Below, piece by piece: positions 45,911 through 57,191 of a stretch of 64,000 nucleotides of DNA. A program made the translations under genes and the position numbers. Each line of letters starts with the position of its first letter. Position 1 is the first letter of the stretch. A model generated the notes under the pieces. The model did no database searches and was not told the origin of the DNA. It worked only from the letters and a program-made list of their open reading frames with translations. This DNA comes from Vesta saturnalis (taxonomy: Eukaryota > Arthropoda > Insecta > Coleoptera > Lampyridae): NCBI GenBank assembly GCA_036346205.1, contig JARFJB010001970.1, forward strand, positions 701,001 through 765,000, given 5' to 3'.

Positions 45911-46349
45911 TTACCAATGGGATTGTTCTTTTGCTTTTTTTAAGGCTTCTTTAAAAGCCTTATACTTTCCTGTTCCAGACGCATGGATCGCTTCCAATCC
46001 TTCTAATCCGTTGTTTACACATAGTAAACAATGTTCTATAGTATGACACTCCTTAGGTCTATGTCCAGATTTTAAACATTTGAAACAATTGTCTTTCCTA
46101 TCTGGACCGTTACAGATTTTGGCTATATGACCGTATCCTAAACATTTAAAGCAGCGCACTACCACAGCATGCTTACGGATTCTACATATTAACCAACCAA
46201 TTCTGATCTTTCCTAATTCGATTATTTTTAAAGCATCTTTTTCGTCCATGTCTACAATAGCCACCTTTTGTCCCCTTAAATTCATAAGGGTTACGCCCAC
46301 TTTGAGTTCTGTTATATCAGGAATCTCTCTTCGAATAGCGTCCTCAACT
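45911..46349 (-). pseudogene. R1-like LINE gag (ORF1) fragment
   Basis: Minus-strand frame from the edge of the (TAA)n tract at 46349 to the stop at 45911. It begins VEDAIRREIPD(I) and has LMNLRGQKVAIVDM and three CCHC knuckles: CFKCLGYGHIAKIC, CFKCLKSGHRPKEC and CLLCVNNG with a following His. The basic tail is KYKAFKEALKKAK. This layout is typical of ORF1 in R1-clade LINEs. The N-terminus is missing because the fragment abuts the microsatellite. The 3' flank to about 45715 may be the rest of the element. Confidence 0.7.
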
Positions 46350-46468
46350 TAATTAATAATCATAATAATAAGAATAATAATAATAATAATAAAGTAATAA
46401 TAATAATAATAATAATAATAGTAATAATAATACTAATAATAATAATAACAATAATAATAATAACAATA
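46350..46468. repeat. (TAA)n tract before LINE copy A
   Basis: Imperfect TAA repeats with scattered substitutions, ending exactly at the 5' end of copy A (CCTAGGGGTTGG). Confidence 0.95.
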
Positions 46469-46570
46469 CCTAGGGGTTGGACTACCTACTAGGCGCGTCC
46501 CCAGGTGGCGGATAGGGGAATGACCTTGCAAATGATCGTAAGTGATGCAAGGCCAACATCGAAATATGAG
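46469..46570 (+). ncRNA. Candidate structured RNA at the 5' end of copy A
   Basis: Complementary segments: CCTTGCA/TGCAAGG (7 bp, about 46523-46551), TCCCC/GGGGA (around the CAGGTGGCGGATA loop) and GTTGG (near the start)/CCAAC (after the hairpin). Copy B keeps all three, although the outer one is 4 bp there. The order of segments allows a nested pseudoknot. Function is unproven. Confidence 0.3.
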
Positions 46571-47229
46571 CTCGTGGCGGCGAACCGCCACTGTTAGCTC
46601 TAGAGAATACGGTTCGCGGACCAGTCCACGTGGGGCCTCGTATCTAACGAGGTCAGGGATGGCAACCCTGCGTCCCCCTTGCTGGAAGTACACTTTTCTT
46701 ATACTAGTTACTTTAACTCTTTTCTGTCGGAGCACCCTCGCTCCAACTCTTGTTTTCTTCAGGCTCACAGCGAAAGCTGAGAGACCCCTTCCGTTCCTTT
46801 CTACTCTTCCCAGGACATGCGCCGTCAAAAGCGTATACGGGTGTGGCAAGCCCGGGATGTCCTTGCTGGGAACGGCTGAGTGCTAGCCGTGTCCTAACAC
46901 CGCAACCGCGAACTGTACTTCAGAGACCCTAGCAGGGCGTGGCTAGGGAACGTCGTACAGGTAGCGGTCGGTGGTCTTGGCTTAATTGCCTGGACTACGA
47001 GGAAGGTAACCTCTATAAAAAATCCCCAAATACCAAGGTCGTTTGGCAGTTTTAGGTGCTGACGGGATTGCGTGAGGGGAAGCCTGAGCGTGGTCAGGGG
47101 GATGCCTGGTCTCTAGCGTTGAAACACCTGTGGGGGAAGAGGCGCCCTCCACAGTATAAACGCCCTCTTGCAGTATACCGGCTCTGCTGCAAGTGACATT
47201 TTTTTTCCGAGTGATCTCGTGGGAACAGG

Positions 47230-48585
47230 ATGAGTGTTTCATTAGATAATAAAGGGAGGTCCACCTCGTTAAATATGGAAGTGGCTGAGGGGCCACTTAA
47301 AAAGCCCTCAAGAAGCCGTCCTGATGACTTAGGTCATAAGGAAGGTGTGGAGGATTTTCCCCCACTAAATATTAATAAAGGTACCAGTGAGAAGGAGGAC
47401 TCAGTGCCCCGGTTCCTGGTCCTAAAAAGGAAGGAAGGAGATTTTACAAATGTAAGGCCCTTCCTAATAAGCAAAATCTTGTATGGATTAATAGGTCACG
47501 TAAAAGATGTCAAGAAAGTTAAGGGAGAGTTGTTAGTGGAGACTGGATCTAGCAAACAGTCGAAGCTACTAATGAAATGTTATCGCTTTGGAGATTTTGA
47601 AGTAACGGTAGTACCTCACGGTGCTCTGAATACGTCGAGGGGTGTTGTGTTCTGTCGCGACTTGTTAAATTGCACTATCGAAGAGATTAAAGACAACTTA
47701 AGGAGTCAAGGGGTATTGGAGGTAAGAAGGATTAGGACGAGACGTGACGGAGAATTCATAGACACCCCAAATCATGTGCTTACTTTCAATGTCCCCAAGT
47801 TACCTAGAACCATTCAAGCAGCATTCTATCCCCTACAGGTACGTCCGTACATCCCTAACCCTCTGAGGTGTTTTAACTGTCAGAGATTTGGACATTCCTC
47901 AGTAAATTGTAAGCAAGACAAGCGGTGTGTCTGCGGCAAACCTCCACACGAGGACTCTGCTTGTGAAGTCCCAGTTGTTTGTCCAAATTGTCAAGGGCCG
48001 CATAAGGCAATTACGAAAAGCTGTCCAGTATTTAAACTGGAAATGAAAATACAAGAAGTTAAGGTACTACACAGGCTGTCTTATTTGGACGCAAAGAGGA
48101 AAGTAGACACCTTAGTAACTCCTACCAATACCTTTGCGCAGGTTACCTCAGCACCTGCACCAGAACCTGTTCGATCTGTTGTTTCAGAAATTAAGCAAAT
48201 TATTAAAGAAGAAGTGGGAACCCTAATAAAATTACTCCTTGCAAAAAAGACACTCGAAAATCCTAAATCTGTTTTTGAAGTTCCTCCAGCAAAACCGGCC
48301 ACAAGAAATGTAAACCCGTTTTCAGAACCTATCACGTCCTCCGAGGTGGAAAATATGGACGCAGAAACCAGGGGGGCAAAGAGAAAGACCTCGCTCGCTA
48401 GATCTTGTTCCAGAGACTCTAGCATTACGTCTCTGGATGAGGAGACTGTGATATTTTTAACCATACTTTTCTGTGATATATACGTTTATTGTGTCTTGTA
48501 TATTCGTTATTTATTTATATACTTGTTATTTACATATTTACTTGTTATTTTGTGTCTTATTTATTTACTTGTTATTAAATTATAA
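47230..48585 (+). CDS. LINE ORF1 protein (gag-like), copy A
   Basis: An open frame of 451 codons from ATG 47230, the position where copies B and C also start (after CTCGTGGGA). The middle part has PRFLVLKRKEGDF, PFLISKILYGLIGHV and LLNCTIEEIKDNL, a conserved ORF1 domain that I cannot name. Three zinc knuckles start at residue 214: CFNCQRFGHSSVNC, CVCGKPPHEDSAC and CPNCQGPHKAITKSC. A Glu/Lys helix and Ser-rich tail follow. The protein would coat LINE RNA. From about residue 406 the frame runs into spacer sequence and adds a hydrophobic tail of roughly 45 residues (VIFLTILFCDIYVYCVLYI and so on). Copies B and C have instead a basic tail (KKKKGWPKG and KKRKPGWVKG), so a deletion has probably fused ORF1 to the spacer. 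Confidence 0.85.
   Translation: MSVSLDNKGRSTSLNMEVAEGPLKKPSRSRPDDLGHKEGVEDFPPLNINKGTSEKEDSVPRFLVLKRKEGDFTNVRPFLISKILYGLIGHVKDVKKVKGELLVETGSSKQSKLLMKCYRFGDFEVTVVPHGALNTSRGVVFCRDLLNCTIEEIKDNLRSQGVLEVRRIRTRRDGEFIDTPNHVLTFNVPKLPRTIQAAFYPLQVRPYIPNPLRCFNCQRFGHSSVNCKQDKRCVCGKPPHEDSACEVPVVCPNCQGPHKAITKSCPVFKLEMKIQEVKVLHRLSYLDAKRKVDTLVTPTNTFAQVTSAPAPEPVRSVVSEIKQIIKEEVGTLIKLLLAKKTLENPKSVFEVPPAKPATRNVNPFSEPITSSEVENMDAETRGAKRKTSLARSCSRDSSITSLDEETVIFLTILFCDIYVYCVLYIRYLFIYLLFTYLLVILCLIYLLVIKL
48446..48478 (+). promoter_or_regulatory. Spacer motif CTGTGATA, two copies (copy A)
   Basis: CTGTGATA at 48446-48453 and 48471-48478. The same word recurs in the ORF1-ORF2 spacers of copies B, C and D. A role in ORF2 translation or transcription is only a guess. 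Confidence 0.35.
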
Positions 48586-48629
48586 CTGTCCGTTTCCTAC
48601 GTGTACTTCTAATATTAACATTCTCATCC

Positions 48630-51600
48630 ATGGAACATATAATTCAGTGGAATTGTAACGGATGCATAAGACACTATTGTGATCTTAAACTAATAATCTC
48701 AGAAACAGATTCTTTGTGCCTGTGTTTACAAGAGACCCATCTCAAACCAAACCAACCGTTCGCCTTAAAAAATTTTGAGATTGTGAGAAAAGATTTGACT
48801 CCTGGCCTCCGCGCCCATGGCGGCGAGGCGATCTTGATTCGAAATGGTGTTTCCTATCGTCAAATCAGACTAAATACCCAACTTCAGGCAGTCGCAATCC
48901 GCATTACTTACCCTACTTCACTTACGGTTTGCTCTATTTATCTACCCAATAGGGAATGGCAATTGATGGCCTTACAGCGTCTTGTAGACCAGCTACCAGC
49001 ACCACTACTGTTGATTGGAGATTTCAACTCCCATAACCCTATTTGGGGATCCAATCGTACAGATGCTGGAGGGCGAGATCTGGAAACTTTATTGGAGCAA
49101 GATGACCTGATTATACTAAACGATGGGTCTCCAACACACCTGTTAGCTAGAAGCAATAATTTATCTGTAACAGACCTTGCATTTGCTTCTCCGGCACTAG
49201 CCACATGCTATACGTGGAACACATTAGAGCATCTCTACAATAGCGATCATTTCCCTGCAGTCATCACCACTGACAAAAGGAAAACGTCGGAAACGGTCCC
49301 GGTTAGGTGGCTGTACAAACGTGCAGATTGGCGTCTCTTTCAAAGCACACTGACAGATTCTGAAGATCAACTGCCTATGATCAATGTAGGCCAATTCACT
49401 AGTGTGGCATTGAGAGCGGCAGAAACCGCCATCCCCCATTCCATGGGCATTCGACGCCGAGGTAATCTACCCTGGTGGAATGCGGAGATCTCTGTTGCTG
49501 TCCGGGCCAAGAAAAGTTCCTTAAATCGTTTTAGGAGATGGCCCACAAACGAAAATTTGATATCTTTTAAGAAAGCAAGGGTTCGCGCTCGTCGTCTCAT
49601 GCTTGAGGGTCAGCGTAGCTCCTGGCGTACGTACGTGACCTCAATAACTCCGAGCACCACGTCGTCGGAGATCTGGAATAAGGTCAAGTCGGTGGTCGGC
49701 TGTAGATCGTACCAACAAATAAAATACCTGAAAAAACCGGATGGGTCGATCACGGACAGCGTGAACGAGATGGCTGAATTGTTAGCCGATCACTTCGCGG
49801 AGGTCAGCAGCTCAGCCCGACACAGCACCAACTTCTTGGAGCGCAGGGCGACCCTGGAAACGAATCTGGACTTTGCCACAGAACAGCTGCTAGCCTACAA
49901 TGATCCACTGACCTTTGTAGAACTAGAAATAGCTATAAAAAGTGCAACTAAGTCCGCTGTCGGCCCGGATATGATCAGCTATGAGATCATATCTCACCTG
50001 CCACTTAGCTACAAAGTTGCCCTACTTGAGCTGATCAACAAATTATGGGTAGAATGTACCTACCCGGACGAGTGGAAGGAAGCGGTGATCGCTCCTATTT
50101 TGAAACAGGACAAAGACCCCTCCACACCAAGCAGTTATAGACCTATCAGTCTATTGTGTTGTGTTGGCAAGCTGATGGAAGGGTGGTTAACAAACGCCTC
50201 TCACGGGTCCTGGAGTCAGAAAACAGAATTGCAGAACATCAAGCTGGTTTTCGAAAACAACGCTCCACCATAGACCATCTGGCTTACATTGAAAACACTG
50301 TCCAGGACGGCTTCAAGAACCGACATCACACTGTTGCCGTGTTCTTTGACATCGAAAAGGCGTATGACACCACGTGAAGGTATGGCGTTTTTAGGACACT
50401 GTATGACTGGGGTCTTAGGGGTAATTTGCCTATGTTCGTTGCCTCTTTCCTATCCGTTAGGCACTTCAGGGTTAGAATAGGAAACCATTTGTCCGCTCCT
50501 AGGCTTCAGGAAAATGGCATACCTCAAGGGTCATCTCTCAGCTGCTTGTTGTTTCTGATAGCCGTAAATGGATTGACAAGTCTGGTCGATCCGAGAGTGA
50601 ATATTTGCCAGTTTGTCGATGACCTTGCGATATGTGTATCGGGGAAGACGGTGGGAGAGGTCTCACGCGTTCTGCAACCGGCCATCAACCAAATCTACAG
50701 GAATGCAAGGGAAGCGGGTTTTATCATCTCGCGTACCAAGACGCAGTGCCTCCATTTTTGTCGTCTCCGTAGGCCCCACTATGACCCGCTTCTCTATCTG
50801 GAAGACACTCCTATTCCGTGTAGACCTTGTGTAAGGTTTCTTGGTCTCTTGTGGGACTCCAAACTTTCTTGGAGACCTCACATCGAAAGTCTAGTCATTA
50901 AATGCAAGTCTGTGATAAACCTAGTCAATTGTCTGAGCTCCACTCGCTGGGGAGCAGATACAAGTGTCCTAGTTCATGTGTATAGGTGTATTGTACTGTC
51001 TAGATTAGATTACGGCTGTGTTGTGTATTCGTCCGCTAGAAAATCGTTATTGAAGACACTTGATGTTGTGCATAACCTTGGTCTTCGTTATTGTCTAGGT
51101 GCTTTTCCAACGACACCGGCTGACAGTTTATACTGTGAGTCTGGAGTACCCCCATTATCAATTCGTAGGGCTGCCCTGTTGATGGCCTACATAACAAATC
51201 TGCGAGCTAGACCTGACAACCGAAATACAACAGTCCTCCTACACAACAATGACCGATATTCTGACAGGGTCACTATAACCAGGCCCTTGGGCGTACGAGC
51301 TTATGAGCTCGCTCGAAATTTAAATCTCAACCTACCTGAGGTGTTTACACACACAGGGTGGTGTTGACGTTGACACGGTAAAGCATTCAGACCTCCGCAG
51401 GTATTGCATGGAGTGTGTAATGTCATGGTGGCAGAGGACATGGAATGCCCGTGATACTGCACTGAGGCTTGTTAAGCCGAAGATTTCCCCTTGGTCCTTT
51501 CCAATTGCGCTACCGAGATACGAGGCGAGTAAATTGCACCGTCTACGACTAGGACATACAGCATTGACTCACTCTTATTTATTAAGTAACGGACATCCAC

Positions 51601-51782
51601 CGATTTGCCATTTTTGTAATCAAGAGACCAGTGTCGTCCACTTTTTCTACTGCCCCATGTTGGATAACATGCGGGAAATTTTCGGCATTGAAGGGGATTG
51701 GACCATGTATTTAAAAGAGTCAAGAAACATTGTGGCCTTGATTGATTTCTTAAAAACTACAAACATTTTTGAAAAACTGTAG
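48630..51782 (+). pseudogene. LINE ORF2 (endonuclease-RT), copy A, broken
   Basis: ATG 48630 opens an EEP endonuclease: IIQWNCNGC, CLQETHLKPNQP (Glu), LLIGDFNSHNPIWGS (Asp/Asn) and SDHFPAVI (Asp-His). The reverse transcriptase follows: WKEAVIAPILKQDKDP, SYRPISLLCCVGKL, then a frameshift near 50173, FRKQRSTIDHLAYIE, FFDIEKAYDTT, a TGA at 50375-50377 (probably Trp in relatives), ENGIPQGSSLSCLLF and FVDD at 50612-50623. The thumb has STRWGADTSVL. After a break near 51365 comes the C-terminal RLRLGHTALTHSYLL with a CHFC...H...C knuckle. The RNase H domain seen in copy D is missing at that break. The stop is at 51780-51782. Confidence 0.85.
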
Positions 51783-51832
51783 TCCCCAAGATATGGGCCA
51801 ATGACCTCAGAAGTCGACGCCCTATATAAACA

Positions 51833-51873
51833 AAAAAAATAATAATAATAACAATAATAATAGTAATAATAAT
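51833..51873. repeat. (TAA)n tail of copy A
   Basis: A-run followed by about 12 imperfect TAA units. It is cut off by the 3' end of the minus-strand LINE. Confidence 0.9.
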
Positions 51874-52144
51874 TTGAAATTGAAATTGAAATTTAAATAA
51901 TTTTTTTTTTTCATAATATATACATTCATAGGGTCAGCTAAGTCACAAGACTTGTCAGCTGATTCCTGATTTACATTAATACATTATAGTATGGTATATG
52001 TTTATCTTAGTTTCATGACGCCTATTGGAGACAGACGTGCAATCAATATTACTTTAGATAACAATTATATAGAAAATCTAATTCACATATTGTGTATAAA
52101 CAAGATATCTTTGTATTCTTTGCTTATTACTTAATTATTCAGAA

Positions 52145-55072
52145 TCAGTCTAAATTTTGAAGCCATTCTTTTACATCTATTTTAAATTTGCTTATTCTAG
52201 TTGTATTTATACTTGATGGTAATCTGTTAAACAAAATAGGAATACTGCACTTCAATGATTTCTTGCCATAATTATTAAAGTAGTATGGAACGTGATAGAT
52301 AAGCTTTCTGGTCGAATACGTATGAAAAGACCTTATTTTGTATTCACTGTTATAATAATTATTAACTAAATTTAAATATTTACAATACTTATTTGCTGTT
52401 AAAGTATTATACTTTTGTAACTATAATTTTTTGTTTGTAATTTTACAATAGTCAATAATTTTAAGTATTTTACATTGCAATAAGTCTAGTTTATTAAGGT
52501 GAGCAGAATCAGCAAAACCCCAAGATTGTGAGGCGTATCTAATTAAAGATTCCACAAGTGACTTGTACACAATTAATACAGTTTTTTTGTTCGCGTATTT
52601 TCTTAATACATAAATATATGCTACAATTTTTTTTATCTTTTTATATGTTACATCAGCATGTTTGTCGAATTTTAACTTATTGTCTATAATAAATCCTAAA
52701 TACGTATGTTTTGCTTCATTCTTTAATATGTCACATTTACACTTGTTTATATTAATTTGACACTAACATGAATATATTTTGATCGATACAGGTTTAACTT
52801 TTGTCATATGTGGAGTTAAAAACACCATAATTACCGTTTTTTCAGTGTTTATATACAAATTTCTTCCGTGTATCCATTTGCACAAATTATTCATTTCGTT
52901 TTGAATTTTTTGCTCACAAACTTCAATATTCTTATGAGAGTACATTAGTACCGCATCATCCGCGTACATAAATAATTTAGCATTCCGTACACTTTTGAAT
53001 AAATCGTTCACATATATCAAGAATAAAATGGGCCCCAGGTTACTACCTTGAGGCACGCCGTATTTCAATGTTTTTATTTCACTAAATGTATCTCCAACCT
53101 TGACAATGAAAGACCTACTATTTAAATAATTTTGTAGCCATAGATATTCTTTCCCAGTAATCCCAATTTTATTCATGTATTCTAAAAGCAGTTCATGTTT
53201 GACTGTACCAAACGCTTTCATAAAATCAATGAAAACCGCTACTGTGTAATGATTTTTGTCTAATTGTGTGTGAATATAATCAGTAAATTTCTCTAGCAGT
53301 TGTTCCGCACTCTTACCCTTCTGAAAACCATATTGATTTTCATTGATTAGGTAATTGTCTTTAAGGTAGTTATTTAAATGATTAACAACATAGATTTCAA
53401 AGATCTTTTCATCTGCTGATAAAAGACTTATAGGTCTAAAAATTACTGTACTTCGTAGGATCTCCTTTCCTAAGTATTGACCGTGTAATTGCTAATTGCA
53501 AGGATTCAGGGAAGACCGCTCCTTTTAGTGATTTGTTTAAAATATTTGATAGTACTGTAGAAAAAATGTCACTATTATTTTTTAAATCTACTGCTCTAAT
53601 ATTATCGTAGCCAGGAGATTTCTTGATGTGTAGTTTTTGGTTAATTATGTTTTTTATTATTTTGCTACTTGACATAGGTAAGTGAAAATTGCAATTTAGG
53701 TTTTTATTTGCTACTATTATTTGAGTATTATGCTTGCATAATGATACTATTTCGTTTATTTGGGAATAGAAAGTATAAGCAAAATTTTTAACTATTTCAG
53801 TAGCACTTGAGGAACCTCCTAAACTATTTAAGATTGTATCATCAACACTTTTGGAATATTTTCGGAGTAGTGTATAATTTATCTGGTTCCACATACTTTT
53901 TGAATTCTTGCACTTTTCACATCTATTTTGAACATAATAATTTTTTGCATCTCTGATTTGATTATTTAAGGAATTTCGAAATTTTTTGTATGTCTCTTTA
54001 TAGCTTATATTGTTGGGACTAGATTTCCATTTCCTGAACATTCTATCCCTCTCTTTCATTTGGTCGTACAATTTATCGGTTATCCATGCTTTTCTATTTG
54101 CATTTTTATAGTTCGTTTCTCTGACACATATTTTGTTGGATTCGTAGATTTTATTAAAGGACTTGATGATTTCATTCATATACAAATTTACGTTTTCCTT
54201 TTTCAATACCTCCCAATTCTGATTTCTGATCATCGATGTAAGAACTTGTTCGTTGTATTGAACTCTGACTTTATTTGTTTATACAGTAGATTTTTTATTG
54301 TATCACTTGCAATCGCCAAACAAATCGGATAATGATCAGATAATTTGTGCTTAAGGACCGCAGTTTTAGTTTTAATAAAGTTAGATTTAATATAAATATG
54401 ATCTATTAAGGACTTTGTAACTATTCCATCTCTAACCTCCTCGCGAGTTACATCTCTAATTCCGCATATTAATTCCTTCCCGTATAACGAATTTTCATAT
54501 CTCCAAACATTTGGATTGTTGTGATCCTGAAGGTTGATGTTCATGTCGCCTATAAATATTAAATTGTTATTTTTACTATAGTTTGAAATGGTTTCTATCA
54601 ATTCAATATTAAAATCATTTACATTAGTGTTTGGTGGTCTATATAAAAAAAATATGCCTAAATTATTTTATTTCGATGGAAAGCTAATGGTTATACTTAG
54701 TGATTCAAAATTGTTTGTGCACAGAATTGATTCATGGTATTCTATATTATTTTTAATGTAGATAACAAGGCCACCACCTTTTCTATTTTGTCTTAGTTTA
54801 AAGATGTATTCATAATTTTCAATTTTAAAAAGATGGGTTTCCTCAAAAGCTAAATTAATTTCTGATATCATTATAACGTCAAAATCACCTAACTTTAAAA
54901 TTACTAATAATTCTTCGAAATACTTTTTAAGGGATCTGACATTTGTGTGAAGCATACTAATATTATTTCCCATTTCTTTAACGTCATTAATAAATTTGTT
55001 CCATTCTTCAATATCCTCACAGTTTTGAAATTTGATTAGGTCACTCACAATTATATCTTGAGTCCAATCCAT
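52145..55072 (-). pseudogene. CR1/L2-like ORF2 (endonuclease-RT), broken
   Basis: Minus strand. The endonuclease begins near ATG 55072: ISMLHTNVRSLKKYF, DVIMISEINL, RKGGGLVIYI, an in-frame TAA at 54668-54670, LYRPPNTNVNDF, LIFIGDMNINLQ and LSDHYPICLA. A frameshift near 54230 and another near 53440 lie in the RT: KSPGYDNIRAVDLKN, FRPISLLSADEKIFE (across the break), YGFQKGKSAEQLL, AVFIDFMKAFGTV, YGVPQGSNLGPILFLIYVND, LFMYADDAVLM (active site) and INTEKTVIMVF. After more breaks come a YKSLVESLIRYASQSW-like segment and a C-terminus ending NRLPSSINTTRISKFK before the stop at 52145-52147. No RNase H. It is inactive but only moderately decayed. Confidence 0.82.
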
Positions 55073-55265
55073 GATTTAAGTAAAAATATAAATTTGAGCG
55101 TAAACACAGAATGTCAATTGTATATGTTTACATAGATAAACTATATCACAACGCGTTTAAGTAAAATGAAAGTTTTCTCTATTATATAAAGTTTAACAAA
55201 ATTTTATTTTTATTAAACGAAATAAATGTTTCTTTTAAATTATTACTTTACAAAAAACTTTCAAA

Positions 55266-56151
55266 TTAATTTATAAATCTTTCAATATCATTTAATGACG
55301 AGATGGCAAAAGATTTACCATTTTCGTCTTTTTTAACCAAAACTGTTCCATTTTTTACCCAAACAAATTTAAATTGGTGCATATAAGCCTTCTTTTTTGC
55401 TTCACGTAACAGAAGCCTGTTTTGCATAATTAATGACCCGTTAAAGAATAAGCGTTCAACGGATTTTTTTTCTTCGCCCGATATCATCCGCCACCACTCT
55501 TTACCATTCTTCAGAAATTTATCCTCCTCTTCCACATTACGCATACGCACCAGTAAAAAATTGGATTTGCTTTACCGATTTAGGTTCTATTTCCGAGCAG
55601 CCTACCATTTCTGATATTTTTTTAAACTTTTCTTCCGGAGCGACATTATCCTTTTCCACTCCATGTATTTCGATCAATTTTCTTTTTTGAAATTGCTCCA
55701 TTTTATTTACTCTTGCAGTTAAATCCTCTATTTGCCTATCTTTACTTTCTACTGATTGCCGTAACAATTTAACTTCATCTCTTAACGCCCTATTTTGTTC
55801 AACGCTTTCTTTAAACACATTTTTAAACTCCTCAAACTGATTAGACATAAATTGAATCGAGGTAGCAATTTTCTGGAGGAAAATTCTTAATGTAGAATCC
55901 TTTTCAATTGGCAAATGATGCAGCTCTCTCTCGATATCTAATTCGGTGTCGGCATAAGTACACGTATCTTTATCAGAAGTGCCTGTAGTTAAATCACGGC
56001 ATTCACAGCACCTCCACAAGTTTTTTAATTTTTTCGATTTTGATCGATATGTCCTTTCCGATATAGAGCAATCGAAGTGATAGCATTCACCGCATCCTAA
56101 GCAGTTTACCTATTCCTCGTTGATAATTTCTCTACATTGATTGCACTTCAT
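55266..56151 (-). pseudogene. CR1/L2-like ORF1 with PHD-like finger, coiled coil and FP domain
   Basis: From ATG 56151 on the minus strand: MKCNQCREIINEE, an in-frame TAG, then CLGCGECYHFDC and LWRCCEC, i.e. the C4HC3 spacing of a PHD-type zinc finger. A long coiled coil follows (QNRALRDEVKLLRQSVESKD) and then RKLIEIHGVEKD. A frameshift near 55545 leads to the C-terminal part with KKAYMHQFKFVWVKNGTVL and FAISSLNDIERFIN, similar to the Baculo_FP C-terminal fold. This ORF1 layout is known from CR1-group LINEs. The product would bind element RNA. One stop and one frameshift are the only lesions seen. Confidence 0.75.
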
Positions 56152-56315
56152 TTTATCACCGATATTACAAACAACACATTCAGAAATATAATTTGTAAAT
56201 TATTTACCCACTATAAATTTACAATTAACTATAATAAAACGTTCTTACCTAAGGAAATTACGAAATAAGTTAAGAGCAATTTACAGACACGTCCGCACTC
56301 AAGGAGCGTCAAACG

Positions 56316-56319
56316 TATA

Positions 56320-56415
<96 letters not shown>
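56316..56415. repeat. (TAA)n tract before LINE copy B
   Basis: About 31 perfect TAA units ending directly at the 5' end of copy B (CCTAAGGGTTGAAC). Confidence 0.97.
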
Positions 56416-56416
<1 letters not shown>

Positions 56417-57191
56417 CTAAGGGTTGAACTACCTACTAGGCGCGTCCCCAGGTGGCGGATAGGGGAACGACCTTGCAAATGATCGTATGTGATGCAAGGC
56501 CAACACCGAAGTATGAGCTCGTGGCGTGAACTCGCCACTGTTAGCTCTACATAATACGGTGTCGCGGACCAGTTCACGTGGGGCCTTGTAACTAACGAGG
56601 ACAGGGACGGCAACCCTGCGTCCCCTTAGCTGGAAGTTTACTTTTCTTATACTAGTCTTGAGTGGCTTCCCTTAATTTAACTCTTTTCTGTCGGAGCACC
56701 CTCGCTCTAACTCTTATTCTCTTCAGGCTCCCAGCGTAAGCTGGGAGACCTTTTCCTTTGTCCTTCTACTCTTCCCAGGACATACGCCGTCAAAAGCGTA
56801 TACGGGTGTGGCAAGCCCGGGATGTCCTTGCTGGGGACGGCTGAGCGCTAGCCGTGTCCTAATACCGCAACCGCAAATTGTACTTCAGAGACTCTAGCAG
56901 GGCGTGGCTAGGGAACGTCGTACAGGTAGCGGTCGGTGGTCTTGGCTTAATTGCCTGGACTACAAGGAAGGCAACCTCTATAAAAAATCCCCTAATCCCA
57001 AGGTCGTTTGGCAGTTTTAGGTGCTGAAGGGATTGCGCGAGGGGAAGCCTGAGCGTGGCCAGGGGGAAGCCTGGTCGCTAGCGTTGAAACGCCTGTGGGG
57101 AAATGGGCGCCTCTCCACAGTATCAAGCCTTGCTATGGTATGGGTGCACTGCTGTAGTCGACGTTGTTACATCCCAACTCGTGGGACTAGT

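Larger units (their letters stand above)
46469..51873 (+). mobile_element. I-like LINE, copy A
   Basis: Full-length-looking element with a 760-bp 5' UTR, ORF1, a short spacer, ORF2, a 3' UTR ending near 51832 (GTCGACGCCCTATATAAAC) and a (TAA)n-like tail to 51873. The 5' UTR is clearly homologous to that of copy B. A (TAA)n tail, three-knuckle ORF1, apurinic-type endonuclease and RT fit the I group. ORF2 has several lesions, so it is inactive. Confidence 0.88.
51874..56315 (-). mobile_element. CR1/L2-like LINE on the minus strand
   Basis: A 4.4-kb element read from 56315 down to 51874, with ORF1 (PHD-like finger, coiled coil, Baculo_FP-like end) and ORF2 (endonuclease, RT). Its 3' end is a short (TTTCAA)n-type tail at 51874-51895, as in L2/CR1-type LINEs. 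It is bracketed by (TAA)n on both sides, so it most likely inserted into the TAA tract between copies A and B. Confidence 0.8.

Noticed and set aside
46433..47296. Open frames of 104-138 codons on both strands in the 5' UTR of copy A
   Set aside because: The region aligns with the 5' UTR of copy B, the frames are not conserved there, and no domain is visible.
56299..56613. Frame with a poly-tyrosine run
   Set aside because: It is the (TAA)n tract plus the 5' UTR of copy B read backwards.
57021..57191. Upstream extension of ORF1 in copy B
   Set aside because: The conserved start in copies A and C corresponds to ATG 57192; the extension is 5' UTR.
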